This document shows, in pieces, positions 8,797-16,945 of a stretch of 64,000 bases of DNA. The DNA comes from Rhizobium esperanzae. GTDB taxonomy: Bacteria > Pseudomonadota > Alphaproteobacteria > Rhizobiales > Rhizobiaceae. The translations under genes were made by a program, and so were the position numbers. The notes below the pieces were generated by a model that saw only the letters and a program-made list of their open reading frames with translations, had not been told where the DNA came from and did no database searches. Where the stretch lies: NCBI RefSeq assembly GCF_014197615.1, contig NZ_JACIFY010000017.1:62001-126000 (forward strand), written 5' to 3'. Positions within the stretch are counted from its first letter, which is position 1. The number at the start of each line of letters is the position of its first letter.

Positions 8797-9387
8797 TCAG
8801 GCGGCACGGCGAACCGGTGCGCTGGCCAGCATGCGTCCCGAAGGCACGATCATGCCGGCCGCGCCGTCAAGCCAGCCTTCCGTGAGTTCGAGCGCAAGAA
8901 AGCGCGAGCGTTCGAACGGGCCTGGCATGACGAGATGGCGAGCCTTCTCGGCAAAAAAGCCGAAACGCTCGTAATAGGCGGCATCGCCGACCAGCAGGAC
9001 GGCGCCGTGCCCGCGCTTCTTCGCTTCGAGGATCGCCGCGCGCATCAGCGCCGAACCGACGCCCTTGCCACCGCAATGCGGCGCAACGGCGAGCGGCCCG
9101 AGCAGCAACGCATTGATCGGCGTGCCTTCGTCGTTGACGCCGGCCTCGATGTTCCAGAGCCGCACCGAGCCGATGAGATGGCCGTCGCGATCGCGTGCGA
9201 CCAGCGCAAGGCCCTCGGCCGGAACACGGTTGCGGCGGATCTTCTCCGACGACTTCTTGCGGCGGCCCGAACCCATGACGCGGTCGAGCAGGTTTTCGCG
9301 GGCAACGACATCCGAAGGATTTTCGGCGTCGATGGTGAAGGTGGTGGGCGCAAAGAATGCGCGGACAGAATCAAGAACAGCGGCCAT
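8797..9387 (-). CDS. GNAT family N-acetyltransferase (YhbS-like)
   Basis: The 196-residue protein has a GNAT core: LIGSVRLWNIE as central strand, LLLGPLAVAPHCGGKGVGSALM as the acetyl-CoA pyrophosphate loop (GxGxG/A type) and VLLVGDAAYYERFGF as the last conserved segment, the pattern of YhbS-type enzymes. The substrate is unknown. GGAGG lies six bases before the ATG. It lies downstream of, and on the same strand as, the ornithine decarboxylase gene, 94 bases away, so a link to polyamine metabolism is possible but unproven. Confidence 0.85.
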   Translation of the reverse strand: MAAVLDSVRAFFAPTTFTIDAENPSDVVARENLLDRVMGSGRRKKSSEKIRRNRVPAEGLALVARDRDGHLIGSVRLWNIEAGVNDEGTPINALLLGPLAVAPHCGGKGVGSALMRAAILEAKKRGHGAVLLVGDAAYYERFGFFAEKARHLVMPGPFERSRFLALELTEGWLDGAAGMIVPSGRMLASAPVRRAA

Positions 9388-9481
9388 CTTGGCCTCCCGT
9401 ACCCAATACCGTTATCAGCGGCGATGAAGGAAATTGTGAAATTGCCGCCCCGGCGGTTACGGGGCTAGCAGAAACAAGACC

Positions 9482-10615
9482 TTAGATGACGTAGGCCTTC
9501 AGCGGCTCGAAGCCGTTGAAGGCGACCGCCGAATAGGTCGTCGTATAGGCACCAGTGCCTTCGATCAGAACCTCGTCGCCGATCGTCAGAGACAGCGGCA
9601 GCGGATAGAGGTTCTTTTCATAGAGCACGTCAGCCGAGTCGCAGGTCGGGCCGGCGATCACGCAAGGTTCCATCTCGTCGCCGTCACGCTCGGTGCGGAT
9701 CGGGTAACGGATGGCCTCGTCCATGGTTTCGGCGAGACCACCGAACTTGCCGATGTCGAGGAAGACCCAGCGCGCATCGTCATTGTCCGACTTCTTCGAG
9801 ATCAGCACGACCTCGGCCTTGATGACGCCGGCATTGCCGACCATGCCGCGGCCCGGCTCGATGATCGTCTGCGGGATCTGGTTGCCGAAATGCGTGCGCA
9901 GCGCCTGGTAGATCGACTTTCCGTAAGCTTCTGCCGACGGAACGTCGCGCAGGTACTTGGTCGGGAAGCCGCCGCCCATGTTGACCATCTGCAGATGGAT
10001 GCCCTGCTTGGCAAGCGATACGAACACGCGCTTGGCATCGGCGAGCGCCGAATCCCAGGCATCGACCTTGGTCATCTGCGAACCGACGTGGAACGATACG
10101 CCGTAGGACTGCAGGCCGAGCTGGTGAGCGTAGACGAGAACGTCGACGGCCATCTGCGGGACGCAGCCGAACTTGCGCGACAGCGGCCATTCGGCGCCTT
10201 CGCCATCGGTCAGCACCCGGCAGAAGACACGGGCGCCGGGAGCGGCGCGCGAGATCTTCTCGACTTCCTCGTGGCTGTCGACCGCAAAGAGGCTGACGCC
10301 GAGCGCATGCGCGCGGGCGACGTCGCGCTCCTTCTTGATCGTGTTGCCGAAGGAGATGCGGGCGGCGGTCGCACCGGCTTCAAGCGCCATTTCGATTTCG
10401 GCAACGGATGCGCAATCGAAATTGGAGCCGAGGCCTGCGAGCAGCTTCAGCACTTCCGGAGCCGGGTTGGCCTTGACGGCGTAGTAGATGGCGCTGTCCG
10501 GCATGGCGTGACGGAAGGCATGGAAATTGTCTCTGACGACGTCGAGGTCAACCACGAGGCAGGGACCGTCGGGACGTCGGGTTGCGAGAAAATCGCGGAT
10601 GCGCTGGGTGGTCAT
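9482..10615 (-). CDS. ornithine/lysine decarboxylase, PLP fold type III
   Basis: The 377-residue protein has an alanine-racemase-like barrel with the PLP Lys at residue 48 (YYAVKANP), the phosphate-binding GGGFP loop and the catalytic Cys325 in GPTCDSADVLYE. Length and motifs match alphaproteobacterial ornithine or ornithine/lysine decarboxylases that start putrescine and homospermidine synthesis. The ATG at 10615 follows GAGGGAACTGAT. The frame remains open upstream to 10822, but that extension is unrelated to the family. The start overlaps the TGA of a short upstream frame, and a long structured leader precedes it, so expression is probably controlled after transcription begins. Confidence 0.92.
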   Translation of the reverse strand: MTTQRIRDFLATRRPDGPCLVVDLDVVRDNFHAFRHAMPDSAIYYAVKANPAPEVLKLLAGLGSNFDCASVAEIEMALEAGATAARISFGNTIKKERDVARAHALGVSLFAVDSHEEVEKISRAAPGARVFCRVLTDGEGAEWPLSRKFGCVPQMAVDVLVYAHQLGLQSYGVSFHVGSQMTKVDAWDSALADAKRVFVSLAKQGIHLQMVNMGGGFPTKYLRDVPSAEAYGKSIYQALRTHFGNQIPQTIIEPGRGMVGNAGVIKAEVVLISKKSDNDDARWVFLDIGKFGGLAETMDEAIRYPIRTERDGDEMEPCVIAGPTCDSADVLYEKNLYPLPLSLTIGDEVLIEGTGAYTTTYSAVAFNGFEPLKAYVI

Positions 10616-10671
10616 ATCAGTTCCCTCTTCCAGTTCCAGAGCTCCGGCATGAACCGGAGGACAAAGGGCAT
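10612..10671 (-). CDS. possible 19-residue leader peptide coupled to the decarboxylase start
   Basis: The frame MPFVLRFMPELWNWKRELI ends in a TGA that overlaps the decarboxylase ATG in ATGA, the usual layout for translational coupling. The same frame is open further up to a GTG at 10887, so the true start is uncertain. A stem CTCCGG/CCGGAG (10642-10659) lies inside it. No family is recognised. It could equally be an unused frame in a GC-rich leader. Confidence 0.3.
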   Translation of the reverse strand: MPFVLRFMPELWNWKRELI

Positions 10672-11005
10672 ACGAGAACTCGCCTTGGAACCAGCCGGTG
10701 GAGACCCCGGAACCATAGCAAGCGCTCGATGCGCGGATAGTGAACCAACGCCGCGGACGCGGTGTAAGTTCGGCTTTGTCTGCCATGGATTGGAGGGAGA
10801 ATCCCAACCGCACTTCCGGCAATGATGGTGTGCCTCTTCAGTAACCCCCGCTGATGGAAAGCAGGGAGAGAACAAAAAGGCCCGCACCGTCGTTGCTTCA
10901 GGCGTCCTCGCATTTTCCGGTTGGCCGGAATAGCGACTGGAGGGGTTAATTCCAGGTACCTTACCGATTTCCTCACCAATTCGAGGGTTCGGCGGACACC
11001 CATGG
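10616..11005 (-). ncRNA. long 5' leader of the decarboxylase gene, candidate speF-type polyamine regulatory RNA
   Basis: About 390 untranslated bases precede the decarboxylase. Alphaproteobacterial decarboxylase genes of this kind are known to carry the conserved speF leader motif, and position and length fit. Visible structure includes an imperfect GC stem before a T-rich stretch (minus strand, near 10873-10900), GGAATTAACCCCTCC near 10950 and the hairpin at 10642-10659 just before the start codon. The assignment rests on context and resemblance, not on a covariance-model match. Confidence 0.5.
10873..10900 (-). terminator. possible attenuator within the decarboxylase leader
   Basis: On the minus strand GCAAC-GAC-GGTGC (one mismatch) is followed by GGGCCTTTTTG. 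A weak intrinsic terminator inside the leader would allow regulated read-through, but the stem is short. Confidence 0.3.
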
Positions 11006-11091
11006 GCACGTGCGACTTTGGGCTGAGTGGGAAATAAGAATATTCGCCTTCATAATCAAGCGTTTTTTTGATCTTGGGGTTAAAAAAATAA

Positions 11092-11118
11092 TTGAACAAA
11101 ACAGGCCGATTTGTTCAA
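11092..11118. promoter_or_regulatory. 27-base palindromic LysR-type operator
   Basis: TTGAACAAA and TTTGTTCAA form a perfect 9-base inverted repeat around a 9-base spacer, 28 bases before the LysR start codon in an AT-rich stretch. Its size and symmetry fit a LysR dimer recognition site, so autoregulation by the adjacent gene product is likely. Confidence 0.7.
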
Positions 11119-11145
11119 CATTCACAAACAGCTTCGGGAAAAGTC

Positions 11146-12039
11146 ATGGACACTTTGACACGCATACGCGCCTTCATCGATGTTGTCGAGGCCGAGGGCT
11201 TTTCCGCCGCGGCGCGGCGCACCGGCCGCTCGAAAGCGTTGCTCTCCAAATATGTGCGCGAGCTGGAGGATGAGCTCGGCGCCCTACTGCTCAACCGCAC
11301 CACCCGGCAGTTCTCGATGACCGAGGCCGGCCATACCTATTACCGCAGCGCCTCCGATATTCTCAAGGAAATCGACAACCTTGCCGATCTCGTGCGCGAG
11401 AACAATGCACAGTTGAAGGGACGGCTGCGTATTTCCGTGCCCCGCACCTTCGTCGATGCGGATGTCGGCCAGTCGCTGATCGATTTCGCCCGGGAGAACC
11501 CGGATCTTTCCCTGGAAATCGCCGCCGACGACCGCTTCGTCGATCTGATCGAGGAAGGCTTCGACGTGGCGATCCGCGTCACCAAGCTCGAGGATTCCGG
11601 CATGATCGCCCGCAAGATCTCGGATTTCCGCGTCCATCTCTGCGCCACTCCGGAATTTCTCGAACGCCATCCCGATCTTGAGCACCCCAGCGACATTTCC
11701 AATGTCCCCTTCGTCGTCGATACCAATGCGCGCACCCAGGCGAGCATCCGCTTTCACAATCCCGACAACACCTCATTCGCTGTCGCCGTCAGCGGACCGA
11801 TGGAGGTGAATAGTCCGCATGCGACATTGCGCGCAGCGCTCGCCGGCATCGGCATCGCCCTCATCCCGGATTTCATCGCCCGCAAGCCGATCGAGAGCGG
11901 CGAGCTGGTGACACTGTTCAATGATTACCTGCCGACCGACCGCGGCATTTATGCCGTCTATCCGCACCGGCGCTATCTGCCGGCCAAGGTAAGGATCTTC
12001 GTCGACTACCTGCACAACTGGTTCAAAAAACATCCCTGA
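11146..12039 (+). CDS. LysR family transcriptional regulator
   Basis: The 297-residue protein has an N-terminal winged helix-turn-helix (MDTLTRIRAFIDVVEAEGFS, AAARRTGRSKALLSKYVREL) and a periplasmic-binding-protein-like effector domain (GRLRISVPRTF to IALIPDFIA). The ATG at 11146 follows GGGAAAA and gives the canonical start; an upstream in-frame start would overlap the operator at 11092-11118. It is divergent from the decarboxylase, 530 bases away. The effector is unknown. Its LLNRTTRQFSMTEAGHTYY segment places it in the large AaeR/DsdC-like branch, without a specific function. Confidence 0.9.
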   Translation: MDTLTRIRAFIDVVEAEGFSAAARRTGRSKALLSKYVRELEDELGALLLNRTTRQFSMTEAGHTYYRSASDILKEIDNLADLVRENNAQLKGRLRISVPRTFVDADVGQSLIDFARENPDLSLEIAADDRFVDLIEEGFDVAIRVTKLEDSGMIARKISDFRVHLCATPEFLERHPDLEHPSDISNVPFVVDTNARTQASIRFHNPDNTSFAVAVSGPMEVNSPHATLRAALAGIGIALIPDFIARKPIESGELVTLFNDYLPTDRGIYAVYPHRRYLPAKVRIFVDYLHNWFKKHP

Positions 12040-12158
12040 TCATAGCCTTGCGCCGAGATGCGACATCCCGTCCCACGCCTGTCACCACTAAACCCGGTCC
12101 CAATTCCGTCCCAATTTCTGGCAAGAAGTCGTGGTCACCGAATAGGGCAGCGGAATAA

Positions 12159-12800
12159 ATGAGATATTCGACGATACTGATGGCCGCGCTCCTTTCGCTG
12201 GCGCCGGCCGCCGCCTTTGCCCATCCGCACATCTTCGTGGAGGCGCGTCTCGAGGTCGTGGCCGACAAGGACGGCAACGTCGAGGAATTGCGCAACGTCT
12301 GGCGCTTCGACGAGGTCTTCTCCTCCTCGGTCGTCATGGATTTCGACAAGAACACCGACCTCAAGCTGGAACCGAACGAGCTCGCGGAAGTCGGAAAAAC
12401 CGTGAAGCAGTCGCTTGCCGAATACGATTACTACATGAACCTGACGATCAACGGGAAGAACGTCACCGTCCAGAAGCCCGACATCATCCATGTCGACTAC
12501 AAGGACGGCCAGCTGCTGATGTTCTTCGCGGTCAAACCGGCAGAGAAGATGCCGCTGAAAGGCCGGCTCACCTTCGGCGTCTACGACCCGTCGCTCTATA
12601 CTTCGATCGATTTCCCGACAGACAACGAGTTGGCGACGGTCGGCGACGGCTTCAAGGCCTGCAAACACCAAGTGGTGCGGCCGGATGCGGACGAAGTGAT
12701 CTCGCAGAACAAGCAGTCGCTGACGGACGCCTTCTTCAATGATCCCACCGGCACCAACATGTCTAAACTCTTCGCCACCCGGCTGGAGGTAACATGCTGA
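12159..12800 (+). CDS. DUF1007 family periplasmic protein
   Basis: The 213-residue protein has a signal peptide (MRYSTILMAALLSLAPAAAF, cleavage after AFA) and starts its mature part with HPHIFVEARLEV, the HPH motif of DUF1007 proteins, followed by the NVWRFDEVFSS segment of the family. DUF1007 genes are typically coupled to NicO nickel/cobalt exporters, as here, and the His motif suggests metal binding in the periplasm. It overlaps the exporter gene by seven bases. Biochemical function is not established. Confidence 0.85.
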   Translation: MRYSTILMAALLSLAPAAAFAHPHIFVEARLEVVADKDGNVEELRNVWRFDEVFSSSVVMDFDKNTDLKLEPNELAEVGKTVKQSLAEYDYYMNLTINGKNVTVQKPDIIHVDYKDGQLLMFFAVKPAEKMPLKGRLTFGVYDPSLYTSIDFPTDNELATVGDGFKACKHQVVRPDADEVISQNKQSLTDAFFNDPTGTNMSKLFATRLEVTC

Positions 12801-13870
12801 CAAAACGCCTGCCCCTTAGCTTTTCCGCTGCGGTCCTTGCGCTCCTGGCGGCGGCAAGCCTTGCCCATGCGCAATCGCCGCTCGGTATCGGCACGGCGGA
12901 GCCGAGCTTCCAGCCGACCGGCGGGCCGCTCGCACCGCTCTTGCTCTATGTGAATTATGAGCAGCAGGCATTCTACCGGGCGCTGACGGGCGCGTTGAAG
13001 GCGATGCGCCAGGACCCATGGCAGCTGGCATCGCTGATCGGCCTCTCCTTCGCCTACGGCGTCTTCCATGCCGCAGGCCCCGGCCACGGCAAGGCGGTCA
13101 TCTCCTCCTATATGATCGCCAACGAGATCGAACTGAAGCGCGGCGTGGTGATTTCCTTCATTTCGGCCTTCGTCCAGGGCGTGGTGGCGGTGGCGCTGGT
13201 CGGCGGCGCCTGGCTGGTGCTGCGCGGCACCGGCATCACGCTGACGGCGGCGACCCATGCAATGGAGATCGCAAGCTTCGTCATGGTCATCCTCTTCGGC
13301 GGCTGGCTGCTGTTTCGCAAACTGCGCTCGATGGTGGGCAGCATGCCGCGCCGCCGGCTGATGGCCACATCTGCCGGTCCGGTCAGCATGATGCTCGACT
13401 GGAAGGATAATGCCGCCGAACGCCAGACCTATGTTTTCAACGGCAAGGCACAGGCCGTCGAAGCCGGCCATACCTTCGTTCCCGGCATGGCCTGCGAAAC
13501 CTGCGGCAATGCCCATGTGCCGGATCCCGCCCTGCTCGCCGGCGACAAGTTCAGCGCCCGCGAGGCCTGGTCGGCGATCGTTGCCGTCGGCCTTCGCCCC
13601 TGCTCCGGCGCTTTGCTGGTTATGACCTTCTCACTGCTAAACGGGCTCTATCTCGGCGGCGTGCTTTCGGTCGCCGCCATGTCGCTCGGTACGGCGATTA
13701 CCGTTTCGCTGCTGGCCACCCTTGCCGTCACCGCCAAGAGTGCCGCCGTCCGCCTTTCCGGGCGCGGCTCGACCGCCTCGGTCTGGATCGGCAACACCAT
13801 CGAAATCCTCGGCGCTTTGCTCGTCATCCTGATGGGCGCCCTGCTGCTCGGGGCCTCGCTGCAGGGATAG
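12794..13870 (+). CDS. NicO-type nickel/cobalt exporter (RcnA-like)
   Basis: The 358-residue membrane protein starts with a signal-like segment and has about six transmembrane helices. The family motif GVFHAAGPGHGKAVISSY is present, and LRPCSGALLVMTFSLLNG marks the second conserved repeat. It lacks the long His-rich loop of E. coli RcnA; instead the middle loop has MACETCGNAHVPDP, a CxxC plus His cluster that could bind metal. GGAGG inside the preceding gene serves as ribosome site, so the pair is translationally coupled. Expected role: efflux of Ni or Co across the inner membrane. Confidence 0.88.
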   Translation: MLTKRLPLSFSAAVLALLAAASLAHAQSPLGIGTAEPSFQPTGGPLAPLLLYVNYEQQAFYRALTGALKAMRQDPWQLASLIGLSFAYGVFHAAGPGHGKAVISSYMIANEIELKRGVVISFISAFVQGVVAVALVGGAWLVLRGTGITLTAATHAMEIASFVMVILFGGWLLFRKLRSMVGSMPRRRLMATSAGPVSMMLDWKDNAAERQTYVFNGKAQAVEAGHTFVPGMACETCGNAHVPDPALLAGDKFSAREAWSAIVAVGLRPCSGALLVMTFSLLNGLYLGGVLSVAAMSLGTAITVSLLATLAVTAKSAAVRLSGRGSTASVWIGNTIEILGALLVILMGALLLGASLQG

Positions 13871-13871
13871 C

Positions 13872-14078
13872 TTATTTTCCTTTGCTGCGCTGGTAGCGCG
13901 CCCGCAGCCAGAAAACTGCGAAAAATGCCATGATCAGGCAGACGCCGACGACGATCGCCAGCGTCGGCGAGAAATTGCCGATCCACAGAACGATGGTCGG
14001 CAGAAAATAAAGGACGAGGCCGGCGCCGAGCAGGATGATGGCGGCGGCAGTGGCCTGCGAGCGGCTTTCGGGGCTCAT
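13872..14078 (-). CDS. small two-helix membrane protein
   Basis: This 68-residue peptide has two hydrophobic helices (ATAAAIILLGAGLVLYFLP and LAIVVGVCLIMAFFAVFWL) and a basic C-terminus (RARYQRSKGK). Its ATG overlaps the stop of the GNAT gene upstream by four bases, so the two are coupled. No family is recognised. Downstream it meets the convergent NicO gene with almost no spacing. Confidence 0.7.
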   Translation of the reverse strand: MSPESRSQATAAAIILLGAGLVLYFLPTIVLWIGNFSPTLAIVVGVCLIMAFFAVFWLRARYQRSKGK

Positions 14079-14770
14079 ACGAGCCTTTCCTTTTCGAGAT
14101 CGGCGCGGATATCCTGCAGGCGGCGGATCTGGTTGCCGGCGGCGTCGAAATTCTCAGGCAAAAGCCAGGCTTCGAAGGCCTCGTTGATCAGCGGCCATTC
14201 GGCATCGATCATCGAGAACCAGGCGGTATCGCGGTTGCGGTGCTTGGAAATCATGTGCTGGCGGAAAACGCCTTCGAAGCTGAAGCCATAACGGGTGGCC
14301 GTCGTCTTGCTCGCCTCGTTCTTATTGTCGCATTTCCATTCGTAACGGCGGTAGCCGAGATCCTCGAAAACGTGCTTGGCCATCAGGTAATGTGCCTCGG
14401 TGGAAAGCGGCGAACGCTTCATCTCGGGCCCGTGCGCCACCCCGCCGATCTCGACCACGCCGTTTGCCGGGTCGGCACGCATATAATTCGCCATGCCGAC
14501 AATCTTGCCGGTAGCATTGTCGCGGAAGAGATGGGTGAGCCAGCCGGACTTGGTGTGAACGGTTTCCAGCCAGTTGGCGAAATCCTCGATCCCGGAAAAA
14601 TCGTCCTGCGCGAAATAGAGAAGCAGCGGGTTGATGCCCATGCCGCCAAGCCCGTTCCACAGCGCCTCGAGATGCTCGCCGCGCCGATAGGGTTCGACGG
14701 TGACGAAACGGCCCTTCAGCGTGACCGGCTTCGGCGCCGGGCAGCCTTTGAAATTTGCAAGATCGCGCAT
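14075..14770 (-). CDS. GNAT family N-acetyltransferase (RimJ/RimL-like)
   Basis: The 231-residue protein resembles the Acetyltransf_3 branch: GRFVTVEPYRRGEHLEALW at the N-terminus, KIVGMANYMRADPANGVVEI as core strands and LGYRRYEWKCDNKNEASKTT with the Asn-containing acetyl-CoA motif. The C-terminus RYGFSFEGVFRQHMISKHRN is typical of enzymes acting on small molecules or protein N-termini. The substrate is unknown. The ATG at 14770 was chosen; an in-frame start upstream would add unrelated residues. Confidence 0.85.
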   Translation of the reverse strand: MRDLANFKGCPAPKPVTLKGRFVTVEPYRRGEHLEALWNGLGGMGINPLLLYFAQDDFSGIEDFANWLETVHTKSGWLTHLFRDNATGKIVGMANYMRADPANGVVEIGGVAHGPEMKRSPLSTEAHYLMAKHVFEDLGYRRYEWKCDNKNEASKTTATRYGFSFEGVFRQHMISKHRNRDTAWFSMIDAEWPLINEAFEAWLLPENFDAAGNQIRRLQDIRADLEKERLV

Positions 14771-14833
14771 GTTCACTCCCCTTGTCCAGGAGTGGATAGG
14801 CCAGCCGCCCGACAAAGGCAACCGGCCTGGACG

Positions 14834-15553
14834 TCACTGTGACAAGGTAACCTTGGCCGAGGATACCGTCGCCTCGATATGGTCGACCAGCTGGTCGGCA
14901 AGGCCGAGCCTGCCCGCCAGCAGATCGAGATAACCGCGCTCGGCGCGCGAATCCGGCTCGATGGTCAGCCGCGAGGCAGTGTAGAGCTCGACGCGCTGTT
15001 CTTCGGTCGTGGCGGCAGCGACGAGGGCGTCGATGTCGGTCGGCGAAGCGAGCTCGCGCTCGATGAAGGCCGCAGCCTCGCCGCTGACATCGGCCGCCTT
15101 GATCTTGTCCATGATGAGGACGCGTTCGGCATCGTCGATATGGCCATCGGCCTTGGCGGCGGCGATCATTGCGCGGATCAGCACCAGCACGAATTCATTG
15201 CTGCCGGCCGGCGACGCCGGCCCGAAACCGGATTCGGCAGGCGGCGGCAGAAGGACCGGATTGTTGGCCGAGGGCGCATCCGAAGGCGCTGCAGGCGCCT
15301 GCCCCGCCTGGTAATTCTTGTAGGCCTGGTAGCCGAGGCCGGCAATGGCGGCAAGACCGCCGATCGCCAGTGCATTGCCGGCAATATCCCGGCCTGTTTT
15401 GGTGCCGAGAAGCACGGCGGCAATCGCGCCGGTCGCCAGCGGGTTGTTTTTCGCCGTCTGAACGGCTTCGCCTGCCCTGTCGCGGACCGACCCGCCGAGA
15501 CCCGGCACCTGCGAACCCAAGAACTGGTCGAGAAGCTTCTTTGCGTCGAACAT
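14834..15553 (-). CDS. DUF533 (YebE-like) membrane-associated protein
   Basis: The 239-residue protein has an amphipathic N-terminus (MFDAKKLLDQFLG), a Gly/Ala-rich hydrophobic stretch (LATGAIAAVLLGTKTGR and IGGLAAIAGLGYQAYK), a Pro/Ala linker and a C-terminal TerB-like helical domain (VLVLIRAMIAAAKADGHIDD, with the acidic DGHIDDAE motif). That order is the hallmark of DUF533 proteins. Function is unknown; TerB-like domains are linked to metal or envelope stress. The gene is monocistronic. Confidence 0.82.
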   Translation of the reverse strand: MFDAKKLLDQFLGSQVPGLGGSVRDRAGEAVQTAKNNPLATGAIAAVLLGTKTGRDIAGNALAIGGLAAIAGLGYQAYKNYQAGQAPAAPSDAPSANNPVLLPPPAESGFGPASPAGSNEFVLVLIRAMIAAAKADGHIDDAERVLIMDKIKAADVSGEAAAFIERELASPTDIDALVAAATTEEQRVELYTASRLTIEPDSRAERGYLDLLAGRLGLADQLVDHIEATVSSAKVTLSQ

Positions 15554-15617
15554 TCCTCGTCATCTCCCTGTTTGAAGCTGGAGAAGTACATAGGTTTGCG
15601 ACAGGTGAAATACAAAT

Positions 15618-15645
15618 AGGGGGCTCGCCGGGAGGCGAGTCCCCT
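15618..15645 (-). terminator. terminator after KDPG aldolase
   Basis: AGGGG-CTCGCC and GGCGAG-CCCCT form a strong stem with a four-base loop, 18 bases beyond the aldolase stop on the minus strand, followed by a moderately T-rich stretch. Confidence 0.6.
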
Positions 15646-15663
15646 ACCTTAAGAAATACGAAC

Positions 15664-16302
15664 TCAGGCCTTCAGCGCGGCAGCCTCTGCCGCAAGCCTG
15701 GTAATGCCCGCCCAGTCGCCGGCTGCGACCAGTTCCTTTGGCGCCACCCAGGAGCCGCCGACGCAGATGACGTTCGGCAGCGAGAGATAATCATTGGCGT
15801 TCTTCAGCGAAATGCCGCCGGTCGGGCAAAACAGCGTACCGGCGAGCGGCGAAGAGAGCGCCTTCAGCAAGGCCGCGCCGCCGGCCTGTTCGGCCGGGAA
15901 GAATTTCAGCACCTGATAGCCTTCTTCGCGCAACGCCATGACTTCGCTGGCGGTCGCAGCGCCGGGAAGCAGCGGCACGTCGGAGTCGGCGGCGGCATCG
16001 AGCAGTTCCTGTGTCGTGCCCGGGCTGACGATAAACTTCGAGCCGGCCTCGACGGCGGCTTCCCAATGGGCGGCGTTCAGGATCGTGCCGGCGCCGACTT
16101 CAGCGCCCTCGACCTCAGCGGCCACCGCACGCACGGCATCGAGTGCCGCCGGCGTGCGCATGGTGATCTCGATCGCCTTCAGGCCGCCCGCAACGAGCGC
16201 GCGCGCCAGCGATACAGCCGACTTCGCATCATCGACGATCAAGACCGGAACGACAGGCTGGAGTTTCAGGATGGAAAGGAGCTTCTCTGTTTTCTCGCCC
16301 AT
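15664..16302 (-). CDS. eda: 2-keto-3-deoxy-6-phosphogluconate aldolase
   Basis: The 212-residue class I aldolase has the Schiff-base Lys at residue 133 (YQVLKFFPAE), the same position as in E. coli Eda, with IEITMRTP (Glu near 44) and FCPTGGIS, the phosphate-binding loop. It splits KDPG into pyruvate and glyceraldehyde 3-phosphate in the Entner-Doudoroff pathway, the main hexose route in rhizobia. The ATG at 16302 has AAGGAAG upstream. The gene is separate from edd and zwf here. Confidence 0.93.
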   Translation of the reverse strand: MGEKTEKLLSILKLQPVVPVLIVDDAKSAVSLARALVAGGLKAIEITMRTPAALDAVRAVAAEVEGAEVGAGTILNAAHWEAAVEAGSKFIVSPGTTQELLDAAADSDVPLLPGAATASEVMALREEGYQVLKFFPAEQAGGAALLKALSSPLAGTLFCPTGGISLKNANDYLSLPNVICVGGSWVAPKELVAAGDWAGITRLAAEAAALKA

Positions 16303-16456
16303 GGTCTCACGACTTCCTTGAAACGATTGAATTCGCATCCCGAATAGCGCCCCGGCGGGACCTTGTCGAGATAAAACCGGGTTGCATGACAAGATGGGTA
16401 GGCAATGCGTGGCAATTGGGCTACCGTGACAGGATCGTCACAAAAGGTTCACCGAT

Positions 16457-16945
16457 ATGGCGAAAGAGATCGAGCGGAAGTTTCTTGTACGCAGCGATGG
16501 ATGGCGCTCCGCCGTCGAGACGAAGTCTGTCTTGCGGCAGGGTTACATCGCCTCGATGGACGATCGTTCCGCCCGCGTGCGCATCCTCGACGACAGGAAA
16601 GCGAGGCTGACGATCAAGATCGGCCGCAGCGCGATCACCCGCGATGAATTCGAATATGACATCCCGATCGCCGATGCCAAAGAGCTGTTGCAGAACGCGA
16701 TCGGCATCGTCATCGAGAAGACGCGCTACCGCGTTCCGCATGAGGGTTTCGTCTGGGAGGTCGACGTCTTTGCCGGCGAACATCGCGGACTGGTGATTGC
16801 CGAGGTGGAGATGACGGCGGAAACGGACAACCCGCCCCTGCCCGCCTGGCTCGGCCGCGAAGTGACCGGCGATGCCCGCTATTCCAACCAGGCCCTCGCC
16901 ACAGAATACGGGCACGACAGGCATGGCCTATCGCATTCGGCCTGA
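16457..16945 (+). CDS. CYTH domain protein (triphosphate tunnel enzyme)
   Basis: The 162-residue protein starts with MAKEIERKFLV, the ExExK signature of CYTH enzymes, followed by RVRILDDRKARLTIKIGRS and VDVFAGEHRGLVIAEVEM, which supply the alternating charged residues of the tunnel. Single-domain CYTH proteins hydrolyse inorganic triphosphate or related compounds with divalent metal. It overlaps the CHAD gene by 23 bases, so the two domains, fused in many proteobacteria (YgiF), are separate but coupled here. Confidence 0.9.
   Translation: MAKEIERKFLVRSDGWRSAVETKSVLRQGYIASMDDRSARVRILDDRKARLTIKIGRSAITRDEFEYDIPIADAKELLQNAIGIVIEKTRYRVPHEGFVWEVDVFAGEHRGLVIAEVEMTAETDNPPLPAWLGREVTGDARYSNQALATEYGHDRHGLSHSA

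Noticed and set aside
10617-10822. N-terminal extension of the decarboxylase and other frames in its leader
   Set aside because: Extension is unrelated to the family and the ATG at 10615 has a strong ribosome site; open frames here are expected from GC-rich leader sequence.
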